Below are positions 51,801-64,000 of a stretch of 64,000 nt of DNA, one piece after another. Positions within the stretch are counted from its first letter, which is position 1. The number at the start of each line of letters is the position of its first letter. The notes below the pieces were generated by a model. It saw only the letters and a list, made by a program, of their open reading frames with translations. It ran no database searches and had not been told where the DNA came from. The position numbers and the translations under genes are program-made. This DNA is from Epinephelus fuscoguttatus (Eukaryota; Chordata; Actinopteri; Perciformes; Serranidae), in contig NC_064763.1 in NCBI RefSeq assembly GCF_011397635.1, forward strand, positions 25,061,437 through 25,125,436. Direction: 5' to 3'.

Positions 51801-54800
51801 GCAGGTTCTGGACAGCAATAAATGCTGGTGCCACAAGGAGCATGTGATTACTGAGGCGGCACACAGCCTGCTATGAGCCTGAACCTGGATTTAACCCTTG
51901 TCAGCTATGGTCATCATAAAAGTGACTGTATCTCCCTCCTTTATCTGACGGACTCCAGACAGTGTGTTTACATCCTGTGTTTCTTATGTTGTTGTCCACT
52001 ACACTTTGTGTTTTCCTGTCTGAGTATTTCCTGTTTGTTTCTAGTAGTTTTAGCACATAGCCAGTTATGAATATGTATCAGTGGATATCTGAGGGCATCC
52101 CTGCATTATGATATGTTAATCTACAGCTGGCTGGTGTTTTTTTCTTTGCTGAAATGACAAGTGACTCAGTACTTCCCATATCACTGTAATAACATGTACA
52201 CTTTAAAAATGTTATTCACTATTCTGCCAGCAGGGGGCAGACGAATCTGCATAACACACAACCAGTAAATTATTGCTCTTCCAGATACTGTTTAAACCCT
52301 TATATTTAAATGTACATCTGTATTACACTGTATTATAAGTATATGTATTGCACACATTATGCTGTACATTGACATTGGGAGTGTTTGTTTAAGACACCAG
52401 TGGGCTTTTTAAAGGTCAAAAAACTAACATAATAATATGAGACATAGTAACACACATAGTCTGTCAAAGCTAAACTGCTTTTTCTAATTATCAGGATGGC
52501 ATGGTTGCATAAATCCAAACTGAATCCAAACTTCTTATCATGTGTGCAGATGTGTCATGATTTCTCATCAAAAAATAATGTTCAGAAACCTGAATAAGGT
52601 GTTTACATGCCACACTGTCCACACTATCCAGATTTCTCAAAACTAGGATCAGGTTTGTGCAAACAAATTATCAGGACATGATCATAACCAGGATACCAGT
52701 GCACATGTTACTGCAATGCAAGCAAGACTCTGTTAAAATCACTTACCAGACTTTTCTCATAAGAAAGTCAGCAGTTTGTTCAGTGATTTTCAAGTGAACC
52801 TTAAATGAAGCCCAAAATTGTTTCCCTTTTCCCAGGTGGAACTGAACAGGAAGTATCGGATGCACGACATCCTGACCCAACAGTGCGTGGAGACATCCAC
52901 TTACATCAACGCCCGGGCAGTGTTCATGAGATGCACGCTCTCACAGGGCCGCTACGTCATCATCCCCACCACCTTCAAGCCTTACACGCTGGGGGATTAC
53001 ATGCTCCGAGTTTACACTGACGTGGATTCAGGCTGCAGGTAAGACTGTGGTGGTGGTGTGATGTTGAACCAGTGACAGTGTGTAGTTTTGTGTGAGCTTG
53101 GCTTGGAGTTACTTTGTTGTCAGACAGAAATGAAACATATCTTACATTTATCAAGTCTTAAGAGACACTGCAGGGAAAGAGAGAACACAGCCGTACTTTG
53201 ACCTTTCATTTCAGACACTGATGGATGGATTGCGTCCAAGGAAAGCACTCAAATGACTGCTTTTGGAGAACGGAGACTCTAAAATTATGCTCACATTAAA
53301 TCACGCATAAAGTATAAAGTAACATCTCTCTGCTTTTCTTGGCCAAAGACTTTGTTTGGCCAGTTTTGTTTCTGACATTCTCACATACAGGTCAAGCTGG
53401 CCAGTGTTGTGTCTGGGAATCCTGAGCATTATGTCACTTCCCATGTCTTCCACTTTGATGCTTGCAAGATCTAGGTCACAGTACCAAGTTAAAGGAGCTC
53501 TACTCTTCTCCTGAACCCTAAATTCTCCTCTCCTCTCACAGGGAGCTGACAGAGGATAAGCCCAGGGTAAGATGCTGGAGTTCATTCCTTGGCTACCCGC
53601 AAGCTGTGAGTCACATCTACGTCCACGCAGCCGAGGGGCTGCAGAATCAAGACAGTTCAGGAGGTTCGAGGACTTTACACAAGCCAGATTTTTAAGTCTA
53701 CTAATGAGTGTGATCAGCCTGTAATCCACCAATATTGTTTTCTGAGACGGATCTTTTTTACATGTCTTCATGCAGGTGCAGACCCCTATGTGATCATATC
53801 CTGTGAGGGCCGGTCAGTACGATCCACCATCAAGACGGACACCCTGCAACCAGAGTTCACAACCAGCGGAGTTTTCTACAGGAAGAAGCCCAGGAAGCCG
53901 ATAACTGTGGAGGTAAGATGGCGTCCATCTGGTCCTTATGATTGTGAAAAACAGTCTGCAAACTAAAATTAACTTAAACAATCAATGGAATGTGTAGATC
54001 AGCAAAGTCAGTCATGAAAGCCATGCATGGGTGTGTGTCAGGTGTGTTGTGGAGGTGTTGAAGGTGCAAACCAAAACCAACTCAGTGGATATCAGCCGAA
54101 GGAAGGGAGAGCCCATGTCAACATAGGAGGTAGCTTTTATAGCCTGGAAGATGGAACATCCTCCAAGACAGTGGGAGGAGCGTCACAATCTAAAAAAATA
54201 AAGAATCATAAAATTCTAAGATATATTACAAACAAGTAAGTTGTTTAGCTGCCCCTAATATACCCTTTAAAAGCATATTTTTAGTGTCTTATCATCTTTT
54301 ATATAAATAAAAGATGCTTTATACAAGTTTGGTTGGTCATTTTCACACTGCAAAGTATAGAAGCATAATGCATTCACTTTAGAAAAAAATCTGCTTTGTT
54401 TTTCTGAATTAATGAGATTATTATCTCAGAATTATGAAAAGTTTCCATGGAAAGAATATCTACTCTGTTTTTCTGAATTAACAAGATAATAGTCTCCTTA
54501 ATTTAGAAAAACAGAGCACATTTATTTTCTCTAGTGAATGGATTACACTTCAGTAGCAAACCAAACAAACCACTCTTTTAATAAAACTAGTGCTTCAGGA
54601 TTATTGTCTGAACATTAGTAGAGTTAATGTTGTGGCAATTCTTTCATAAAACAAAAGGGAGTATATAATAATACTGTTTGTTTGATGCATTTTAGATAGG
54701 GTCGCGGTCCAATAGTGGGGCACAGGTACTCATAGAGCCCATTTTAATTCAGATATCTTGAAGAGAGTTCAAGGGAATCCTTGAACCTCTTGAGTTGTTC

Positions 54801-55270
54801 TCTCACCAAACTTTAGCCTTACTTTGATGCAATATTTAGCGCCCTTAACAACAAACTATGCCAACATGGTAGGGACCAATGGATGCCTTAGGTCAGTGGT
54901 TCCCAGCTGGTGGGTCGTGTTCCAGAAGTGGGTCGCAGGTCCATTCTGAATGGACCACAAGGGACTCGTGAACATGTCAACTTTGTAAAAAAAACACACT
55001 AAATTTTAAGTACAGTGAATTTCTAGCACAGAGATTTTATTCTGAAGTGCCATTTTCTGTTGTAGAGTTAGTGACTAATGGGCAGCTACATGACAGAGAC
55101 AGCAAACTAGCTCGACGACATGGCCAAACGCAAGTATGACACTGAATGTATTAAACTGTGTGGACCTTGAACTAATGACTAAGGAGAAATCTGGACCCCG
55201 TGGCTGGACCAGTTGGGAACCACTGCTATAAACTATCTGTAGGTGGACCCTCCAACTTCAGTGTTACCTA

Positions 55271-55317
<47 letters not shown>

Positions 55318-55650
55318 ATATACAGTGCTCACAATAACTAATAATAATGATAAAACCAACAGACTGAATCCATGAACTGGAAAAGCTCACATATAACTAG
55401 TAGTCACTTTGATATATGTGACTGTAAAACTCTTCCTTTCACTGATTAATTGACTGGTCTTCCTCAGGTGTGGAACAGCAACGCAGTGAAGGACGAGTTT
55501 ATGGGCCAAGTGGTGCTGTCTGGGTCGGTGAAGGACACCGCTAACCCTCAGAGGCTTCAGCTGAGGAAGCGAGGACGGCAGATGGCAGATGAGATGCCCG
55601 GCACCATCACTCTGAGGATCGTCACTTCTACTCAGCTCACCGCCATATGA
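45683..55650 (+). CDS. capn6: Calpain of the CAPN5/CAPN6 type (twelve coding exons, complete)
   Basis: Calcium-dependent cytosolic cysteine protease family, without EF hands. Coding exons are 45683-45847, 46107-46238, 47409-47617, 48934-49126, 49207-49397, 49615-49692, 49785-49980, 50071-50193, 52836-53038, 53542-53663, 53776-53912 and 55468-55650. The total is 1932 nt, 643 residues, all junctions in phase. The protease core is about residues 25-345 with Cys81 (GNCWFVAA), His251 (KGHAYSVT) and Asn283 (MRNPWG). A beta-sandwich domain follows to about 495 and a C2 domain ([25 protein letters not shown]) ends the protein. Length matches human CAPN5 (640) and CAPN6 (641). Position between dcx and pak3 points to CAPN6, but start (MFSS) and triad resemble CAPN5; mammalian CAPN6 lacks the catalytic Cys. 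The symbol is therefore by synteny. Confidence 0.92.
46107..46238 (+). CDS. capn6: calpain coding exon 2 (catalytic Cys)
   Basis: Acceptor tggtgtag, donor GTGAGT. Residues 56-99, including [19 protein letters not shown] with catalytic Cys81. The oxyanion-hole Gln is in the same motif (Gln75). Confidence 0.96.
46239..47408 (+). other. calpain intron 2
   Basis: 1.2 kb phase-0 intron. AT-rich, nothing recognised in it. Confidence 0.8.
47409..47617 (+). CDS. capn6: calpain coding exon 3
   Basis: Acceptor ctgtttccag, donor GTTAGT. Residues 100-168 plus two bases: [40 protein letters not shown] and [14 protein letters not shown], the most conserved part of calpain protease subdomain one. Confidence 0.96.
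47840..48130. repeat. Degenerate relative of the 35 kb foldback element
   Basis: Shares tatgctcag, a cgtgcattttcactaaaac stretch, gaattatactgc, agtttgtaaacagat and tttttggattctttgttca with the element at 35113-35662, in the same relative order. One arm is heavily decayed. Confidence 0.55.
48390..48790. repeat. Dispersed fish repeat
   Basis: Contains gtctttactggtcaaaacg, gacacaggtgagactaatca, ggcggggccgacaatcagac and acacaggtgaagtcatcaaa, motifs familiar from a widely dispersed teleost repeat. No coding frame. Confidence 0.45.
48934..49126 (+). CDS. capn6: calpain coding exon 4
   Basis: Acceptor gtgtccag. Completes Lys169 and encodes residues 170-233: [20 protein letters not shown] and then [11 protein letters not shown]. 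The donor is GTCTGT, a weak site, but it is the only placement that keeps phase with exon 5. Confidence 0.92.
49207..49397 (+). CDS. capn6: calpain coding exon 5 (catalytic His and Asn)
   Basis: Acceptor tttcatcag, donor GTGAGA. Residues 234-296 plus two bases. Contains [20 protein letters not shown] with His251 and [12 protein letters not shown] with Asn283, completing the protease triad. Confidence 0.96.
49615..49692 (+). CDS. capn6: calpain coding exon 6
   Basis: Acceptor tttgccag, donor GTGAGT. Residues 297-322 plus two bases: [20 protein letters not shown] and DDGEFW (Trp split), the end of the protease core. Confidence 0.95.
49785..49980 (+). CDS. capn6: calpain coding exon 7
   Basis: Acceptor aacccacag, donor GTACTG. 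Completes Trp323 and encodes residues 324-388: [20 protein letters not shown], then [18 protein letters not shown], the junction into the beta-sandwich domain. Confidence 0.95.
50071..50193 (+). CDS. capn6: calpain coding exon 8
   Basis: Acceptor cctttacag, donor GTAATG. Residues 389-429: [20 protein letters not shown], then [10 protein letters not shown], in the beta-sandwich domain. Confidence 0.95.
50194..52835 (+). other. calpain intron 8 (2.6 kb)
   Basis: Largest calpain intron, phase 0. Contains a dispersed repeat at 50940-51240. The rest (51.3-52.8 kb) is AT-rich with nothing recognised. Confidence 0.75.
50940..51240 (+). repeat. Dispersed repeat, copy 1
   Basis: Shares gacaaagt followed by gcgacaaagtcca, then gatgattgggtcaagcacag and gactttcacccag with 60600-60790, same orientation, in the same order. 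No coding frame. Confidence 0.6.
52836..53038 (+). CDS. capn6: calpain coding exon 9
   Basis: Acceptor tttcccag, donor GTAAGA. Residues 430-496 plus two bases: [40 protein letters not shown] and [13 protein letters not shown] (Arg split), the end of the beta-sandwich domain. Confidence 0.95.
53039..53541 (+). other. calpain intron 9
   Basis: 0.5 kb phase-2 intron; nothing recognised. An antisense open frame at 53301-53771 spans this intron and exon 10 and is a shadow. Confidence 0.8.
53542..53663 (+). CDS. capn6: calpain coding exon 10
   Basis: Acceptor cctctcacag, donor GTTCGA (weak). Completes Arg497 and encodes to residue 537 plus one base: [20 protein letters not shown], then [19 protein letters not shown], the start of the C2 domain. 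The weak donor is supported by the in-phase join to GADPYVII. Confidence 0.91.
53776..53912 (+). CDS. capn6: calpain coding exon 11
   Basis: Acceptor cttcatgcag, donor GTAAGA. Completes Gly538 and encodes residues 539-583: [20 protein letters not shown], then [14 protein letters not shown], the C2 domain core. Confidence 0.95.
54894..55225. mobile_element. hAT-like miniature transposon
   Basis: Left end CAGTGGTTCCCAGCTGG and right end CCAGTTGGGAACCACTG are inverse complements over 17 bases with one mismatch. CAGTGGTTCCCA termini are typical of hAT-type miniature elements. No clear 8-base target duplication, so it is probably old. Length about 330 bases. Confidence 0.7.
55275..55310. repeat. 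(TA)n microsatellite
   Basis: About eighteen TA units, then a short TG run. Confidence 0.95.
55468..55650 (+). CDS. capn6: calpain coding exon 12 (last, with stop)
   Basis: Acceptor tcttcctcag. Residues 584-643: [20 protein letters not shown], then [17 protein letters not shown] and TGA at 55648-55650. Closes the C2 domain; the ending resembles CAPN5 (SSTSLMAV from memory). Confidence 0.96.
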   Translation: MWNSNAVKDEFMGQVVLSGSVKDTANPQRLQLRKRGRQMADEMPGTITLRIVTSTQLTAI

Positions 55651-56478
55651 CCTCGACAGTGGCCGGGAGAGAGACTGAATTATTTTTCAGTGCAGAACGA
55701 TGTGGTGAACATCTTACTCGACATGTGCCATCATCAAAGCACCAAAACTAGCGTGTGTTCTGCTGCTGGATGTCTGTGCTGGTGTGTGATTTGACGTGTG
55801 ACTTGCACTGTGGTGAATTGTTTGCAAGGCTGAGAGGCGAGCAGGGCGGATTGAATGTCAATTCTTGTCATGTCCAAGTGTTTTACCTTTATTACTTCAA
55901 ATCATGTTTGTGTAACTTATAAAATATTTTTATACTGACTAATGCAAGTTGCTTGCAAAGATATCATTCCTGTTGTTACGTTACACTACAGATACTGTGA
56001 GTTATATGGCAGTAATTTGTCATTCAAGTCTTAACATAGTCAGAACAACTTGCCACATGTACTACACATCATTAATGTATCATCTGTTTTTTTCAATATC
56101 TTCTTCTTTCATCAGTTCATATCATATTTTATTCTCATGATTGTTAAGAAAGTGCAAAAACTCTGAATGGCATAAAGAATTAAAAGGAATTCAACTTCAC
56201 AATATACTGCAAGCGCTGCAACGACTCTGGTTTTCTTCCTCTTTTTATTTCAGTCCAGTTCCCAAACTGCAATATTTTGTTTGTTTTTTTTTTACACTCA
56301 AGACACAGCCATGCACAATTCAAAGTTCAAAAAGTCTATTGCTTCAACCACAATTAAAAATAGTTTATCCAAAACCTCATTTCCCCGTCACTCGTTTGTC
56401 CTTTTTCAAAGATGGGGAAAGGCCTGCTGAGGTATGCCAGATGGATCAGCAGTTTTACAAAGCTAGACAATAATAAGA

Positions 56479-56512
<34 letters not shown>

Positions 56513-56965
56513 TAATAATAATTTAAAAAGTAACATTTTTTGTCTTTGTTCCATTCTCTTGATACACATTAATAGAGGAATTTTCACACCACGTGTACAG
56601 GTTTACACATTCAGAAGATAGGAATGTACAGGAGCAACCACAGGAAAGGGGCACGTCGGCGGCGTCTCTTGTCCCGAAATTCACCTTTTGTGCTCATAGT
56701 TCAGACCTGTACATGGGGGCAGAGGCCAAACGTCCCAGGGCCGGCGAAGCTTCCTGTCAGGCCACCCACACCTACCGCACGCACACATACATGTACTAAC
56801 ACTCAGCAGTGGTACTCAGGACAGACTGTGTGGGCCCGCACACAGAGCGCTGCATTCATCGGCTCTCTGTCCGGATGAAGGAGTGTCCGATAAAGCCCAA
56901 ACAGGAGAGCCGGATCCAGGAGTGCAGAGACAGCGTGTGTGTTCGTTTTTGTCATCTTTTTTTTT
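55651..56965 (+). other. calpain 3' UTR and gap between convergent genes
   Basis: Only non-coding sequence. There is no canonical AATAAA on the plus strand. Weaker candidates are TATAAA near 55918 and ATTAAA at 56179. An AAT microsatellite lies at 56481-56520. The calpain and pak3 ends face each other here. Confidence 0.6.
56481..56520. repeat. (AAT)n microsatellite
   Basis: About thirteen AAT units with one interruption (gataat). Confidence 0.95.
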
Positions 56966-56986
56966 TGATTTCCAGGGTGCAAAACA

Positions 56987-56992
56987 TTTATT
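56987..56992 (-). terminator. pak3: Candidate poly(A) signal of pak3
   Basis: TTTATT on the plus strand, AATAAA on the minus strand, followed about 20 bases later by an A-rich run. Confidence 0.45.
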
Positions 56993-58260
56993 GATACATA
57001 CCATAGAGCAACCTGAATATTGTCATTTTAAGTTACATAATTCTGAAAAAAGGGGGGTTTTCTCGTCATATTTACATACATACATACATATCCTAACAAT
57101 CTTAACCTATTTGAAGATGAGATACAGTGTATAGTTTTGTTTTACATGCATGAGTTCTGTTGCATCCTCCTGTCTAACATCACTCCTTCATCGTCTGTAC
57201 AGTTGCTGTACAATGGAGGTACAATATGAAGCAGCTACCCTGCACCTCAGAGTCAAGGTGGACAACACGAGTGAGGCATCTTCTAGTGCAGATTGAGGTA
57301 GCCCCCTAACACGCACAAACACACACGCTCACACACAGAGGGATGCTACGTGGGAAATGCCTGACGAAGCTACCAAACACCGACACAGAGTAGATAACTT
57401 CTGTACAGGAATGAGTTTAAACGCTAACCAGGAATGGAAGGAATGTTAGCAAACAATATGAGAGAAACCTCTACTACGGTTTTCAGTGCTCATTAGGACA
57501 AGGTACAATCATAAAAACGGCACCCACTCCACTCCATCGCTCAGTGGATCACATTCCCCCTCTCTGATCTGCCACGCGTTCCAAAAAACTCAGCACAAAA
57601 ACGTACAGATCATATGAAAGAAGACACATAAGACGCCATTAAAAGACAAAAGGACACTGAAGCATGAATGAGCAGCAGCTTATAAAGGAGAAGACAGGGA
57701 GGGAGGGAGCAGGTGGACGAGGAGGACAGCTGGTGCCTCGTTAGACATGGATGCCTCACCTGAGCAGGTAGGCCAGGTTTCTGTTGGCATTAACTCCAAA
57801 CATCAAGTCACAGTCTTATGTGTTCTGAAATATAAGTCTTAATGATGATTTCTAAAAGAAAAGAGGCCTCATTTTCCTTTTAGCCAAATTTTACATCTCT
57901 ATTCATGTTTAAAAGTTCAGTCTCTTGACCACAAAAACTGATTAAATAATTTATAAATTTTGTCAGTCATCTTTTCTTCTTTAGATTTAAGGTCACAGGG
58001 ATGTGTGGGGCACTATAGGAAACTGTGAGAATGTGTGGCACTAGACCTTCAACTCACTGTAGGTAAATGATTATACAACCTTCTGTTTGCCACTGTTGCA
58101 GAAAAAAAGCTTATTTGAAAGGCTGAAATGTTGGTTCACTGTGTGCCAGCACCTTAAAAAGGACAATCCCTCACTAAATATACAATTACAAGAGAAAACA
58201 TTTGTATTTCTGTTGAGTCCCTGATGTATTTTCTTTCTACGTCGTACCTAATTGTCAGAT

Positions 58261-58607
58261 AAAGGTCCAGTGTGTAGGATTTAGTGGCATTTAGCGGTAA
58301 GGTTGCAGAGCTTCACCTTCTTCTGTGTGCCAAGCATGTAGGAGAACTAAAGTGGTGGGCACGAAACGCAAAAGCACAAATGGCCCTATTTAGAGCCAGT
58401 GTTTGGTTTGTCTGTTCTGGGCTACTGTAGAGCAACATGGCAGACTCTGTGGAAGAGGGCCCGCTCCGTATATAGATATAAACAGCTCATTCTAAGGTAA
58501 CAAAAACAACAATTCTTCATTTCAGGTGATTATAAACAATGATGACATAAATATTTTATACCTTTTTCTGCCAATAGATGGCCCTAAATCCTACATGCTG
58601 GACCTTT
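58261..58607. mobile_element. Miniature inverted-repeat element
   Basis: Left end aaaggtccagtgtgtaggat (to 58283) and right end aaatcctacatgctggacct (58586-58605) are inverse complements over 23 bases with two mismatches. About 350 bases, no coding. Related fragments lie inverted at 31200-31330 and terminally at 32000-32036. It sits in the likely pak3 3' UTR. Confidence 0.8.
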
Positions 58608-59240
58608 AAGATAGATGTTGCATTGTCTACCCAAAGCCTGGTACAGAGAGCAACACATACTGAATATCTGTGGATAATCCTGTTTGAGATGTTTGTACAC
58701 AATGGATGCTACGGTTCATGTTTGCATGCAGAATTATCTGTTGAATCTGCAGATAAATTGCTTGCATTGGTTGTGACAATATTTTAGTCATTCTGATTAC
58801 TCCCTCCACATGGAGTATGGAGAGTCTTCAGTACTATTTAAATGGATTTAAATGCGTGACACACTGTCTACATGTCAATGCAATCAAGTGTCTCAAACTA
58901 GATCACAAAAATTAGATTCAGTATGTATAGATTATATCGAGTCACACATTTTAAATTCAATGTTTTAAGTCCACAAACTGAGCCCCAACAGTGTCTCAAT
59001 ATTTTTACATATTCAGAACATTAGGTCTGATAATACGTAGGAAGCTTTAGGGGGAAAATGCGCAAATTAACTGCAGCTAGCCTGAACTCCAGTGACTCTG
59101 TGACAGAGCCCGCCTGAAAGAAGTTGGCTCAAATGAAATACGGGACCCGTATCTCGTGATGAAGGATGTTTAAAGCTGGCTTAGGTCATGTGAAATTATT
59201 CCTGACTTATTCCCCTGTAGCCGCACCCCTACACTCATTC

Positions 59241-59286
59241 ACACACACACACACGCACGCACGCACGCACGCACACACGCACACAT
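59241..59286. repeat. (CA)n/(GCAC)n microsatellite
   Basis: Compound run of CA and GCAC units; a second similar run lies at 59639-59684. Confidence 0.9.
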
Positions 59287-59638
59287 ATATACATAAATAT
59301 GCCACCTTGAGATGTGACAATCTGCAGAGGAATAGCAGTGTTTCTCCACAGAGCCGTAGTCATGCAGGCAAAGGTTGTGTCCAGACTCCCAGAGTTACTC
59401 TTTCACATCAGCTGGTCACTGCAGGTGCAAGCGCGGCCTGATTGTGCTCCATGGAGGGACTAGAGGAAAGAGAACCAAGCCTAAAGCCGGGCAGGGAAGG
59501 AATCACGGGCTCCTCGCTCCTGATGTTTCTTCTTGAAAGTGAGCACACCTTCTTTTCGATTTTTTCACCGTATTTTCTTGTTTTGGGGAGCGACTGCTGC
59601 CGAACAAGACATATGACACAAAGAGATGTGCACTGTTG

Positions 59639-59684
59639 GTACACACGCACGCACGCACACACACACCCACGCACACTCACACAT
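59639..59684. repeat. (CA)n/(GCAC)n microsatellite
   Basis: Compound CA and CGCA run in the probable pak3 3' UTR. Confidence 0.85.
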
Positions 59685-59969
59685 ACTTGTGATGGACTGC
59701 TCTACATGTACAGAGTGCTGGAGAAGTAAACGAGGAGGCAAGGTCTTTTCAGCAGCATGGGCCGAGAGGCTGCGAGGCCAGATGTCCGTCCTACATATGA
59801 GGCCTGGGGGTCTTTTGTCCTTGTGCTGTCACGGTAAGTCACACAAATCCCCCCTTCCTTGTGCTGTCACTGTCACGTCACCCACCACCCATACACCCAA
59901 GCCCCTGCCCCCATGAACGCACACATCACAGGCAGGGCTCCAGCCTCGGGTGGGGACAGAGGGCACACC

Positions 59970-64000
<4,031 letters not shown>

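Larger units (their letters stand above)
53913..55467 (+). other. calpain intron 11 (1.55 kb)
   Basis: Phase-0 intron. Contains an inverted-repeat element (54894-55225) and a TA microsatellite (55275-55310). A palindromic repeat-like piece lies at 54380-54520 (gtttttctgaatt and ttagaaaaacagagc are inverse complements). Confidence 0.75.
56966..59969 (-). other. pak3: pak3 3' UTR (probable)
   Basis: Downstream of the pak3 stop codon on the minus strand, with no further coding. The first AATAAA found on that strand is at 56987-56992, giving a 3' UTR of about 3 kb. The stretch contains a miniature element (58261-58607) and CA/CG repeats near 59.24 and 59.64 kb. Transcript extent is inferred. Confidence 0.5.

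Noticed and set aside
53301..53771. 156-residue open frame on the minus strand
   Set aside because: Crosses calpain intron 9, exon 10 and part of intron 10 in antisense, with no domain or splice support.
56354..56587. Poly-leucine and poly-asparagine open frames
   Set aside because: Products of the AAT microsatellite read in two directions.

Overview
This is a 64 kb stretch of vertebrate nuclear DNA, almost certainly from a teleost fish and probably a percomorph. The evidence is spliced genes with GT/AG introns, long AT-rich introns full of microsatellites, and many fish-type dispersed repeats (tRNA-like SINEs, short inverted-repeat elements). No prokaryotic or viral coding signal was seen.

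Three genes are present, all assembled here exon by exon. (1) dcx, doublecortin, plus strand: six coding exons from 5063 to 32137 encode 349 residues with two doublecortin domains and a Ser/Pro-rich tail, followed by a 3' UTR of roughly 2.8 kb. (2) A calpain of the CAPN5/CAPN6 type, plus strand: twelve coding exons from 45683 to 55650 encode 643 residues, with the Cys/His/Asn protease triad intact. (3) The 3' part of pak3, p21-activated kinase 3, minus strand: seven coding exons from 63428 down to 59970 encode the last 267 residues, nearly the whole kinase domain. Its N-terminal regulatory exons lie beyond the right edge.

Order and orientation (dcx forward, calpain forward, pak3 reverse) match the mammalian X-linked block PAK3-CAPN6-DCX, so this is old conserved synteny. 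The window is not an operon. dcx (microtubule binding in migrating neurons) and pak3 (Rac/Cdc42-driven actin signalling in neurons) are both neuronal cytoskeletal genes. The calpain family includes CAPN6, a microtubule-associated member in mammals.

Layout: 1-5000 is upstream of the first dcx coding exon (repeats, no coding). 5001-32137 is dcx, with a 12 kb intron 2 that may hold regulatory elements. 32138-about 35000 is the dcx 3' UTR. About 35000-45600 is intergenic, with a large foldback element, a SINE, a decayed transposon-like coding fragment and a minisatellite. 45615-55650 is the calpain promoter candidate and gene. 55651-56970 separates the two convergent 3' ends. 56970-59969 is the probable pak3 3' UTR. 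59970-63428 is the pak3 kinase exons. 63429-64000 is pak3 intron.

I found no undescribed system. The most interesting points are the catalytically complete calpain at the CAPN6 position, the foldback element at 35.1-35.7 kb, the transposon-like coding relic at 39.6 kb, and the candidate enhancers in dcx intron 2. Repeat family assignments and all comparisons with human proteins rest on recall, not a database search.
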